Notes under the pieces: model-generated
What the model was told of the DNA's origin: nothing
Database searches by the model: none
The model's input: only the letters and a program-made list of their open reading frames with translations
In this document: positions 46,701-56,058 of the stretch, one piece after another
Layout of the letters: each line of letters starts with the position of its first letter
How positions within the stretch are numbered: position 1 is the first letter of the stretch
Translations under genes and position numbers: made by a program
Origin: Silene latifolia
Taxonomy: Eukaryota > Streptophyta > Magnoliopsida > Caryophyllales > Caryophyllaceae
Assembly (NCBI RefSeq): GCF_048544455.1
Contig: NC_133537.1
Span: forward strand, 311,525,738 to 311,589,737
Length of the DNA stretch: 64,000 bases
Reading direction: 5' to 3'

Positions 46701-48690
46701 TAGAGGATAATCTGCACCATCCTCCCAAAATTCAAGCACATTAAGTTGCCTAATAGTCGAATCGTAATAGGAGACTCCGATTCTGTCAAATACAATGGAA
46801 CTGGTTAGCAAATGGCCAGAGCATTACACAGGTTATTGAGTCTAACCATCTAGTCCAATGGCATGTGGGTCATGTTGCAGACATATATGTTGCTCGAACT
46901 CTTCAATATGACATCGCGTACCCGTGTCGGACATTGGACACTCGGACATGGGTAGGACACTCGAACACTTCATTTTAGACCAAAAACATGATTTTTTTCA
47001 TAAAAATAGACGAATCCGACACTTGGACACGTACCCGTGTCGGATACTTCTCACCGAGTCCGAGCAACATAGGTTGCAGTACATATTGATGAATAACATA
47101 ATTCTTCAAATTAGGCATTAATAACGTCGACCAGAAGCTTAGGAGGCAAGTACCACGATAGCACTCTTTCCAAAATTAAGCATTTAAGGAGTAATATATT
47201 GCATTAGACATACCTATGACCATGCACAACACAGGCCATATAAACCTGCATAAATGATGAAAGAAAGCACATCAATTTCTGGCAGTTGATGATAGGCTAA
47301 AGGTAGTTTGTTGTAGAGTAACTCTGAAGGAAAATCTAAGATCAGAATGTTGTTTCAGTGTTTTTTTTTTTACTTACATTTAACCTTGTTCCATGTAACT
47401 AATATTTTTTACAGAAAGTAAAGGCTAAAATTCACAATGGTTGTCCTCGATTTTTGCCCTATTACAGATTAATTATACAATGGTTTCCTCCTACACTCGT
47501 CGTTCATATATCCAGCGGATAATAAGTACAAGAATAGAAGGTCCTTAAACATCATTGCATCCCTTCTCCCTCATGTCGATGAACCACATCTTGTTCAACT
47601 TACAAACAACGTTATAGACTGACTATGTTCTTTACATCTCCAAACACCTATTTACCTCAATGCAAACTAGCCTATGTGATCTCTGTATGGCATATTGAGC
47701 CTCCTATATACACTATTTAGAAAAGTTCAAAGATTATCTTCACAATCAATATTATATTTCGATAAAACATACGGAGTAACAGTTATCTTCATATAGAGAA
47801 AACAAAATTGTGAATTTCAAGTCTGTATAACATGACGACAATAATCATACTTATAATCAGCAAGAAGATCATGTATTCGTCTGTGCTACTTAAATCTACC
47901 TAATACTTCCTCCAGTCACCCATTTCCATATGTTTGTTCAAATTTATGCTTGCTTACTTTAACAAACGTGTGGAAATACCTGATACTCAATCCTTATATT
48001 TCAATAAACATAACAAATACCTTCATATGGAAAAAACATAGCAGAATTGTGAATTTTAGTTCTGTATAATGTGAAAAGACGGACAATAATCATACTTCTA
48101 ATCAGCAAGAAGATCAATTATTCGTCCGTGGCTTTACCTAAATATACCTGATACTCCCTAGTCCCTCCATTCAAAATTACTCACTTATTTTCAACAAATG
48201 TATGAAAATGAATTCAATAGTCAATCCTTCCCTTTCTAAATGAAAAATAATCAAACAATGATCAACTCAGAAACCGGCAAACCAAATTACGAACAATCTC
48301 CACAAGTTGAGGCGATAAAATTATAATCTAATTTACGGATAAAACCTTAATTCACGTCGCATACAATAATTTCGCACATCATTACCGCATAAACGAAGAT
48401 TATCAAAACTCCAATAAAATCAATACGAGTAACTAAATAGGACAATTTGTGCGGTTGAATTTGTAAGAGAAATTACGAACAATCAATCATCATCACACAC
48501 AGCAAAAAAAAATCAGCAACAAGAGCGATAAATTGAAGCAAATGGAACATAAAATCGAGGTTAACATGATGTTGAACTACTAGAAAATGCAATTTCGGTG
48601 AAGTATGAACAATAAAGTTGAAGAAAATGTTGTAAAGATGAGAGAAATAACCTGAGACTGCGATTCGGCTTCGTCAATTTCTTCCTCCAT
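31777..48690 (-). CDS. MSH5: MSH5, meiotic MutS homologue (34 exons)
   Basis: Exons in transcript order: 48690-48652, 47245-47214, 46782-46691, 46578-46498, 46432-46360, 45798-45735, 44778-44624, 44353-44252, 44168-44141, 44055-44024, 43935-43853, 43244-43183, 43024-42968, 41645-41544, 41183-41139, 40797-40720, 40287-40237, 40151-40070, 39678-39605, 39525-39426, 39279-39183, 39094-39005, 38897-38833, 38728-38670, 35778-35702, 35614-35528, 33759-33698, 33613-33552, 32945-32892, 32802-32717, 32347-32316, 32222-32199, 32072-31957, 31860-31777. The sum is 2,427 bp, 808 aa, against about 807 recalled for Arabidopsis MSH5. Intron 11 is GC-AG (donor at 43852-43851); all other introns are GT-AG. Early part: [18 protein letters not shown]. 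Connector/lever region: [15 protein letters not shown]. ATPase: Walker [19 protein letters not shown], Walker [12 protein letters not shown], and CTHLTE. With MSH4 it forms the MutS-gamma clamp that stabilises crossover intermediates in meiosis; mismatch recognition is not its job. Confidence 0.95.
33845..33905. repeat. Tandem duplication in an MSH5 intron
   Basis: agcactatgcatgtgaaagc occurs at about 33858 and again at about 33886, in the intron upstream of exon 27. Confidence 0.7.
34041..35113. mobile_element. Non-autonomous TIR-MULE in MSH5 intron 26
   Basis: The arm gagttttttgctatttacca at 34041 is inverted at 35113. The arms extend about 210 bp, with only scattered differences, and include gacggtttttattacttatc-type sequence. 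The 9-mer ttaaaaata flanks it perfectly (34032-34040 and 35114-35122). The internal ~650 bp has no coding sense. Confidence 0.9.
35140..35310. repeat. Small inverted repeat beside the MULE
   Basis: aaattactcccttaag (about 35173) and cttacaagggagtaatttt (about 35225) are inverted, and tatataatttttttt / aaaaaaattatataagg extend the stem. It is a MITE-like remnant in the same intron. Confidence 0.5.
36878..37880. mobile_element. Long-TIR (MULE-like) element nested in the hAT element
   Basis: The left arm (gaaactaccttttatctagg, then aaaagcctatcaaaaaattc) is inverted on the right (gaattttttcgtcag, ggcttttgcaaaaag, cctaaataaaaggtagtttc). The outermost bases diverge at a poly(A) tract, so the exact ends and target duplication could not be set. 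A further small element sits inside at about 37372-37556. Confidence 0.65.
37372..37556. mobile_element. MITE of the ATGTTGCTCGGAC type (degenerate copy)
   Basis: Begins tatgttactccgacac and ends with an inverted gtgtcgg..gtaaca. The interior shares cttcatttttgaccaaaaa with the copies at 40361 and 46886. This is the third nesting level within MSH5 intron 24. Confidence 0.6.
40361..40556. mobile_element. MITE in an MSH5 intron
   Basis: Inverted termini ctatgttgctcgga (40361-40374) and tccgagcaacatag (40543-40556) are perfect. The interior contains cgtacccatattggacactcg. It is non-coding, 196 bp, and lies in the intron between exons 16 and 17. The flanks agtacc / ggtact extend the palindrome, with TA as the possible target. 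Confidence 0.75.
41342..41431. mobile_element. Stowaway-type MITE in an MSH5 intron
   Basis: A 90-bp element starting ctccctaagtcccattcatt, ending in an inverted copy, with TA at 41340-41341 and 41432-41433. Intron between exons 14 and 15. Confidence 0.85.
44437..44526. mobile_element. Stowaway-type MITE in an MSH5 intron
   Basis: A 90-bp element starting ctccctttgtcccaatcatt, ending aatgattgggatggagggag, with TA at 44435-44436 and 44527-44528. Same family and size as 41342-41431. Intron between exons 7 and 8. Confidence 0.88.
45281..45601. mobile_element. hAT-like element with ACCCGACCC repeats in an MSH5 intron
   Basis: Starts TAGATGTGGCAAA and ends with the complement of TAGACTTAGCAAA. 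The interior is a degenerate tgacccgacccggaaatg array. No matching 8-bp flanks were seen. Intron between exons 6 and 7. Confidence 0.5.
46886..47072. mobile_element. MITE in an MSH5 intron (same family as 40361)
   Basis: Termini tatgttgctcgaactc and gagtccgagcaacata are inverted. The interior acactcggacatgggtagga and cattttagaccaaaaacatg matches the copy at 40361-40556. Intron between exons 2 and 3. Confidence 0.75.
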
Positions 48691-48790
48691 TGTTGACAGT
48701 TGAGAAGATGAGCAGAATAGGATAGGAAGGTGGAAGAGAAGAGAGAAAGACGCTGTAGTAGTGAGGATTTGAGGGCCGTTTATTTCGCTC

Positions 48791-48799
48791 TTATTTATA
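48791..48799 (-). promoter_or_regulatory. Probable TATA box of MSH5
   Basis: On the minus strand tataaataa lies about 100 bp before the ATG at 48690, followed by a pyrimidine-rich leader (tctttctctcttctcttcc). The stretch 48691-48929 is the only unique DNA between the gene and the nested transposons. Confidence 0.55.
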
Positions 48800-49146
48800 C
48801 CTTTTGTTCAGATTTAACAAAATTCAAATGCGAGCTTTATGAGTTTTATCTTTAACTAGGTAGGAACTAGGATCCCGCCCTTTGCACGACCCTGTTTGAA
48901 TCAATCAATCATCAATCAATACGTATATATAGGGATGGCAGTGGGTCTGGGACTTGACCAAGACCCTTCGGGTTGGACCCTAATGGGTCGGATCTGGGTC
49001 TGAACTTTTTAGACCCTGATGGGTATTGGTTGGGTATGGGTCTTAATAAAATATTTTAGGTCCGGGTCCGGGTCCGATTCATGGGACCCAGACTCGACCC
49101 TCAGACCCGTCTAATTTTTTTTTTTTAAAAAAAATGCAAACTCTTA

Positions 49147-50780
49147 GCCTTTGTTTGGTAAAACTAGCTGAAAGGTACCTGAAACCTCAAAAGGTACTTG
49201 AAAACCTAACTGAAACCTGAAAAGACAGCTGAAAATTAGGAGCTAATATAATAAGGTAGCTGATTATGTAAAATTATGTTTTGCAAGCTAACTGAAAAGG
49301 TAGCTTATTTTGGTAAAATGACGTAAAAGGATATGATAATTATTTAATATTATAAATTGAAGGGGTAATAATGTAATTTAAAGGAGGATCAGGTACCTGA
49401 AATCTCAAATGCTACCCTGGATAGCATTTCATTTCAGGTAGCTTATTTGTGCAAATAAGCTACTTGCCAAACACTTACAAAAAAATAACGGTTTTTTTCC
49501 CATGGTACCTCGAACTTTGGCAGATTACACATGGTACCCCTCCTTTTAACTTTCTACATATGGTACCCCTGTATTTACGTTTTTCTTTCCCAGAATGCCC
49601 TAGCCAAACTTCCGTCATCACTCCGTTAGTTTTTTTACTAATGACCTTTTTTTTTGTTATTTAATATACTAATTATACATAAATCCTTATTTTATACAAT
49701 ATACTAACTTTAATATCTAAATCCCCAAACCACCCATTATCATCATCTTATTCAAAATCACCCAAAAAGCCTCCACTTTCACCCACCACCATATCAACCA
49801 CCATCATCATCTTCGATCACACTGGCCACACCAATAACAACCACCAACAACCGCCAACAATGACAACATCAACAACCACAACCACTAAAAAAATCAGATC
49901 TTAAAAAAATTTCACCAAAAAAAATAGATAGACGACGACATCACCAACCGCCCTTTCTCCACCAGCCCCACCGTCAACCACCCTCCAACCACCAACCACC
50001 AACAATCGTCAGATCTATTTTTTTAATAAAGGAATGTCGGCCGCAGTCGGTGATGCGGTGCGTGAGTGGTGGCGAAATTCAGAGGGTTGTGCTGCAGGTG
50101 GAAGAAGAAAGGATAAAAGGAAGAAGAAATATGAAAAGGGTGTGCGTTGGTGAAGGCTGTGCGGTGGTGCGGTGGATGTCGATTTTGGTGGTGACGGCAT
50201 GGTAGTCACGGTGTTGTCGTGTGGAAGGAGTGCAGAATGAGAAAGGAGGGAAAGAGGAGAGAGGCGGCAGTGGTCGTTGTGGACTGGTTTGCCGACATCG
50301 GCAAGGTGGTGGCTGTGTGGTGGCGTCGGCGTGGTGGTCGTCGAAGGCATGACAAGTGGTGGGAGCTATGAAGATTATGATGGTGATTGGTATGGTGGTG
50401 GGTGAAAGAGGAGGATGTTTGGCGTGATTTTGAAGATGATGATAATAAGGGTGGTTTGGGGATTTAGTTATTAAAATTAGTTTATTGTATAAAATAAGGA
50501 GTTATGTATTATTAGTGTATTAAATAACCAAAAAAAAGAGGTCATTAGTCAGAGTTGTAACGGAGTGATAACGGAAGTTTGACTAGGGGCATTCTGGGAA
50601 AGAAAAACGTAAACACAGGGGTACCATACGTAGAAAGTTAAAAGGAGGGGTACCATGTGTAATCTCCCAAAGTTCGAGGGTACCATGGGAAATTTCCGAA
50701 AAAATAAGCTACCTGAAATTTTTGTCAAAAAAGCTACTTGAGTAAAAAAAGGTACCTAAAGTATCGTGCCAAACAGAGCC
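49147..50780. mobile_element. PIF/Harbinger-like element nested in the hAT
   Basis: Left terminus GCCTTTGTTTGGTA and right terminus (complement GGCTCTGTTTGGCA) match at 11 of 14. The 3-bp target tta is on both sides (49144-49146 and 50781-50783). The subterminal sequence repeats aggtacctgaaa in both orientations. A MULE-like element is nested inside at 49489-50698. Confidence 0.8.
49489..50698. mobile_element. TIR-MULE nested in the PIF-like element
   Basis: The arms of about 270 bp are nearly identical in inverse (for example acacatggtacccctccttt against aaaggaggggtaccatgtgt). The 9-mer aaaaaataa flanks it exactly (49480-49488 and 50699-50707). The centre (49760-50430) is rich in caccac / ggtggtg and non-coding. 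Confidence 0.88.
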
Positions 50781-51558
50781 TTAACCTACTAACAACACAA
50801 ACAGCCGTTTCATCACTTCCTTTCATTCACAAATCTTTCCTCTTCAACTATTCTAATTTCTAAACTCTAAACTCTAACCATAACTCACCAGTCACCCCTA
50901 ACCCAATCCCTAAACCAACATTCGACGACGGCACCTTTCTCCTAATTGTATTCGTACCTGTCCTCCAAAGTCCAAAGGTCTCTCTCGCTCTATAAAACCC
51001 ACACATAGCAATTAGCACTTCTCTACAAACTTAGATTAAAATCGTCAAACGAAAACGTGAGAGTTGGAAATTAACGGATGAATATACAAGGAGCAGCAAG
51101 AAGACGAAGGTGATAAAGAGATTGTTATGAGAAAACGCTTGTCGCATCGAACAATTAAAGTTTGTTGTTTTTATTGCTTCATATTTGATTTTGCATTGTT
51201 AATTAGGTTTAGATGTATGGGTATGGATGGAATTGCTGGAATTAAGAAAGAAATTGGATAATTTGGGGAGATTTGATAAATTAGGGATTGTAAGGTTATA
51301 GAAATTGGAAATTTCATTTGTTGAAGACGAACCCGCGGGTAGACCCGGACCCGATCTAGACCCGTCGGGTTTGGGTATGGGTCTAATGATTTTGGACCCT
51401 TGCGGGTTTGGGTCGGGTACGGGTCTGAGGTGAACATTGTAGGGTCGGGTCCGGGTCTGGGCGGATCTGACCCAGACCCGACCCATTGCCATCCCTACGT
51501 ATATATAAAGCAAGTGATATTAGAGAGTCCAATTTTATAGAACTTCTTAATATATAAA

Positions 51559-52104
51559 TGTTTGGGCCAAATTCTGCATATTGGGCCAAGAAGACTAATT
51601 GGACCGAGGAGCGAGACGAGTTCATGGGCTGGTGATCAAACGAGGAAAGAAGGAAGCCGTGGGTCACAAATAATGGGCTAAGGATAGCAGAAAGCAGGCC
51701 CACTGGGTGAACTTCAGCTGACTTGGGAAGCAAGCTAGCTAAACCCTAATATGGTTTTGCCCTATATAAGACGGGGAGGAGAACATCACTTCATTCATTC
51801 ATACACACGTCGCCTCACGCATAGCACTAGCAATTGAATCATCTTACTTCCTGTACTTGTGACCTAGATTACTTATTATTGCTAGTTGAATCTTGGAAGG
51901 ATACCGTCTCCTTCCCGCGGTCATTTCCCATATTGGGTTTTCCGCATCACCAAATCTCTCGTGTCAAGTCTCTTATTTACGTATTTTATTACTTGCATTA
52001 GCATCTTATAATCACACATACAATTCAGCAAACGATGACGTACGATTAACAATATTAGACCGCTTTAACCCTAATCAAATAACATGGTAAAAAATACCAA
52101 AACA
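51559..52104 (+). mobile_element. Tat-type gypsy 5' LTR
   Basis: TG at 51559 (tgtttgggccaaattctgc) to CA at 52103-52104 (ataccaaaaca). A TATA-like ccctatataagacgggg at about 51760 and a downstream pyrimidine-rich leader suit an LTR promoter. It is immediately followed by a Tat-type primer-binding site. The 3' LTR was not found, so the element is truncated. Confidence 0.7.
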
Positions 52105-52105
52105 G

Positions 52106-52125
52106 TTTGGCGCCCACCGTGGGGC
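52106..52125 (+). other. Primer-binding site, Tat/Ogre style
   Basis: tttggcgcccaccgtggggc directly after the LTR. This form of PBS is characteristic of the Tat branch of plant Ty3/gypsy elements. Confidence 0.75.
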
Positions 52126-52168
52126 ATAGTGGTCGTCATCGTTAATAGTGTTACAAGCAACATTGAAA

Positions 52169-53557
52169 CCATGCCAGGAAACAAGCAGAACACCGCATCA
52201 AGATCTGTAGGGAGTCAGTCACCACATCTGACGGAGGACCACCACCCGTGGTAGGAGTGCAGGCTTCAGCATCAAGGCCTCCGCAAAAAGCTAGTCTCTC
52301 ACCCAAAACAAGTCATAAAAAAGCAACCAGGGAAGTAGAGGTCCAGGCGAGAACGAAGAAAGAGACGGGGTCTGTCTACCAAGAGCCAGAAGCCCGCCCA
52401 GCAAGTCATGTCAGGCACCAGACTCCCCCACCTAATCCAACCCAAATTATAATCAATGGGATGGATAACTTGCAACGGACGATTGATAGCACGAGGGAAG
52501 AAAACCGTGCACTCTGGCCTCAGATAGACGCCTTGCAACAACGAAGGGTTATCCTAACACCTGTGGCAATCAGAACCCAAACTCCAACAGCAAGCCATTA
52601 GGACAAGGCATCAGGCAGTAGGGAACCAGCACGCTCATTCCCCGCGGACCTGGTTACCAAAATAGATCTATCGGGAACACCGACAGAAAGAGGAAAAATC
52701 CCACGAGGGCTAGGATGCTTGACACGTGATGGCTGGCCGGCAACAAGCAGTATGGAACCAAGGGCAGGTAACCCCCCAACTATTAATTTTGTTATCACTA
52801 ATCAAATATCTGGTGTAGAACTTGTCGGTAGGCAATCAAAAGCCAGGCTCCAACATCAAGCCATCTGGACGAGGCATCAGGCAGTAGGGAACCAGCACGC
52901 TCATTCCCCGCGGACCTGGTTACCAGACTAGATATAGCGAGAACAACGATAGAAAGAGGAATAATCCCACGAGGGCTAGGATGCCTGACACCTGATGGGT
53001 GGCCGACAACAAGCAGTAGAGAACCAGCACGCTCATTCCCCGCGGACCTGGTTACCAAACTAGATCTATCAGGAACAACGCTAGAAAGAAGAATAATCCC
53101 ATGAGGGCTAGGATGCCTTACACCTTATGGCTGGCCGACAACAAGCAGTATGGAACCAAGGGCAGGTCACCCCCCAACTATTAATTTTGCTATCACTAAT
53201 CAAACATCTGGTGTAGAACTTATCGGTATGCGGGAGACAGATTGGCAACCAGGATCATTAATGGCGACAACTCCCTAATTACCACGGATCAGAATCCCGT
53301 GACAAACTGGCTGGGGGCAGCATCCAGAACTAGCAGTTCGCCCACGACCCTCGCACAGCTTATGACAACATTAGGGATATGCAGTATTTGGAAACCAGGG
53401 ACATGCTCAGCAGTATTCCAGGAAGGTCAGCACCCCTGGAGAAGGCGACCCCCGACAGGTACGCGGATTCCCCGTTCATAGACGCCATATCACTGGTTAC
53501 AGTGCCAAAGGGATTCAATGCCCCCACAACGACACTCTATGATGGCACGACATACAC
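52169..53557 (+). pseudogene. Tat-type gag remnant with internal duplications
   Basis: An ATG at 52169 opens a short frame (MPGNKQNTASRS). The main N-terminal part continues in a shifted frame, with a coiled-coil-like LQRTIDSTREENRALWPQI (about 52465-52520). Near 53470-53550 the sequence reads ADSPFIDAI .. VPKGFNAPTTTLYDGTT, the start of the retrotransposon gag domain. The frame then ends at the junction with the Helitron-like sequence. Several frameshifts and stops are present. Between these two parts lie repeated modules at 52605-53235. Confidence 0.75.
52605..53235. repeat. Imperfect direct repeats inside the Tat gag remnant
   Basis: gaaccagcacgctcattccc occurs at about 52622, 52887 and 53011. 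cccacgagggctaggatgc occurs at about 52699, 52966 and 53098. ggaaccaagggcaggt followed by accccccaactattaatttt occurs at about 52752 and 53153. Unit lengths differ (about 265 and 125-130 bp). Confidence 0.8.
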
Positions 53558-54266
53558 TCTTTTCAATTAATATATATTCTCATAATTAAACTCTAATCTT
53601 TTTAATTAAAATTCATATTTATGATTTTTCACTGAAATCCATAATTTATTATGCAATCATTTCCATTTACATAAATATTATTTTTCATCAGTTACACTCT
53701 AAAATTACGCAAACCTGCTTCTTATGCAGTCTTTAACATAATTATTGTCATCACTTACACCCTAAAATTACGTAAATCTGTTTCTTATATTATCCTTCAT
53801 CGGTTATACACTAAATATGGTGTATATTTTAAAGGACGTAACAATTTTTATGTTTTTTTTAATTAAAAATAAAAAAAATATTAGTCTAATTATTCGTGAA
53901 TCGTCTTTTTAAGTGCGTGGTATACTGTTTTTACCTCTTATTGTTATAAGGTTTATACGCATTTTAATTAGATTTTACATTTTTACATCACTTAATTGTA
54001 ATTTAATGTCATAAATTAGTTTCATGCAATGATATAGCATTATAGAGTTAATTTTTATAGTAAAGTAAAAATGGTTTAAGACAAAAATAACTTAATTTAA
54101 AGTGACTTTTGATGGTAATAAAGTTTCATTTTCTACCTCTTACTAAGATTATATTATTACATTATAACATTAAAGGTACAATTAATTTATGCAATTTATA
54201 ATGAGAATGTCTCTTTATAAAACAAAACTAAAAAATACCGTGCTGTAGCACGAGGATCTACACTAG
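53558..54266 (+). mobile_element. Candidate non-autonomous Helitron (3' end clear, left end tentative)
   Basis: The plus strand ends cgtgctgtagcacg (54239-54252, a 5-bp stem with a 4-nt loop), then aggatctaca and CTAG at 54263-54266, followed by host T. The left limit is placed at tcttttcaattaatatata (53558), where the gag frame stops, but the base before it is C rather than A. A short internal duplication (cactctaaaattacg / caccctaaaattacg) is present. Non-coding. Confidence 0.45.
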
Positions 54267-55045
54267 TTTGTCATCAATTGCATTGAATGAGTCGGTAATT
54301 TGGCTTTTTATATGGTATCTTGCGTATTTGTGTGGTTTTATATGTCAGAGGACATGTTTGGTTATTTGTTTTTGAGGAGACATGAGGCGGTTGGGAAACC
54401 GTCTCATGCTCGAGTCGCCTCTTGGAGCTTCCCACTGCAAGAAGGATGTTCACATTAATGACTTGAGTTTCGAGGGACTCGTGTAGTTGAGACATGACGT
54501 CTTGCAGGGGACCCGGTTGGCTTCCGGTCCCGGTACGTCTGGGTGTGTCTCGGTACCTGTTGTGAGTTGTGGTGTCGTGGGCGTGTCCCGGTACCGGCGT
54601 GGTGGTTGTTTGATAGTGTTTCATTGATATTATAGTTATGTTGCATACTCAAACACTTTGAGTTGTGTCTCACTTTATTTATTGAAATTGACGTGTTGTG
54701 TGTCTGTGTAATTGTCACCTATTTCCGGGGTGGCTTGTGTCAATCCATATGATATTTTCGATCATATGGGGAGTTGGTTGAGTACAGGTTTATTTGTTGA
54801 CGTGATCGGGATTTGGGCCGCGCCTTGGACTCGGAGTCGAGTAGCGTAGCATAGATGACATAGATGATAGTCGAGTTGTAATGTGTATAGTTTAGATTTA
54901 TCATTTTTTTACGTTTATGTAATCACTAAACTTGTTATTTGTATAAAGAGTTTCTAAATTGAAATTTCAATTTCACTGCCTCGGGAAATCGAGACGGTAA
55001 CTTTCCCTAATTACCTTGACCGGGTAAGAAGGGGGTGTTACGAAG

Positions 55046-55057
55046 TGGTATCAGAGC
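55046..55057 (+). other. Primer-binding site (initiator tRNA-Met type)
   Basis: tggtatcagagc, five bases after the LTR end, matches the standard plant iMet PBS. Confidence 0.85.
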
Positions 55058-55889
55058 GACGATTTTGGAACCTAAACCAATGAAGCAAAATGAATCTAGG
55101 AGTGTCTAATAAAATGAACCAACATGAGTACAATAAGAGGTCGGTTTTGGGTGAGTAGGATCCCTCATTTCAAAACTGTATCCTATTACTTCGGTTGGTC
55201 ACTACGTGGGTGGTTATGAGTCGAAAAACGTGAAGTGAAATGTTTCATGAATATACTTGAGTTATAGTTTTGTTGAACATCTTGCATGATATAGAAGTTG
55301 TGGTAAATGATAACATGTGATAGTTAAAATGATGGAATTGAAATGTCTACAACATTGTTTCATATGAAATGCGTTCATTTGGATGAGCGTTGCATGTTTG
55401 AATATGATCAGTTTTGAAGCCATAATTTGCATATGTGTTGTACCCCGTTGATAGGATTCTTGTATGATATACTTGTTCATATGGTATATGATAGCATGTA
55501 GAAGTTGGATGAAATAATCAATGAGCGTAACATATTTTGGAGCGGTTGTTATGTGTCGATGTGTGAAGACTATGTGAACTGTGGTGTGATTACATGTATT
55601 CTATAACAAGTTGATATGATTCTTACATGATTTAGTTGTTCATTTGGTACATGTTAATATGTGAAAATTGGATGAAAAGAGTAATGTATATAACACGTTT
55701 TGAAAGTGGTTATTACGTGTTGGTGTGTGAGGGGCACTAGCCCCATCCTTTAGCATGTTAATACCGCATCTATGTTTGGATTTAGCTAGTGCCACAGTAG
55801 TGTGTGACTAGTGATAGTTGTTAGTAAAGTAATCGCTAGTATAAGAATAATAATTCTTAGTCGGAAATTGCAAACCGTAGAGTGGCACC

Positions 55890-56058
55890 CAACCGAGTGC
55901 ATGCTAGTACTCGACCGACTACCAGTCACTCGACTGAGTGAACCCTACCAGTCGACCTAGTGGACCAATTTCCAGAAACTTGAAAACTTCTGGAAGTGAG
56001 CCACTCAACCGAGTGGGGAGGACACTCGACCGAGTGGACTCAGCTCTCGACCGAGTGC
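55890..56058. repeat. Cluster of ~7 palindromic CACTCGACCGAGTG-type motifs
   Basis: Copies range from perfect (cactcgaccgagtg near 56021) to degenerate (actcgaccgact, cactcgactgagtg, agtcgacctagtgg), spaced by 6-30 bp. The same motif recurs at 59439-59496 and 61439-61509. Confidence 0.85.

Larger units (their letters stand above)
48930..51497. mobile_element. hAT-like element, outer shell of a three-level nest
   Basis: Starts TAGGGATGGCA and ends in its inverted copy tgccatcccta. The 8-mer cgtatata flanks it exactly (48922-48929 and 51498-51505). Both ends carry tggacccgacccg-type repeats (48950-49110 and 51330-51490). No transposase is present. A PIF/Harbinger-type element occupies 49147-50780 inside it. 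Confidence 0.9.

Noticed and set aside
50015..50350. Pro/Thr/His-rich minus-strand frame inside the nested MULE
   Set aside because: Low-complexity CACCAC/GGTGGT composition with no start context, domain or splice structure.
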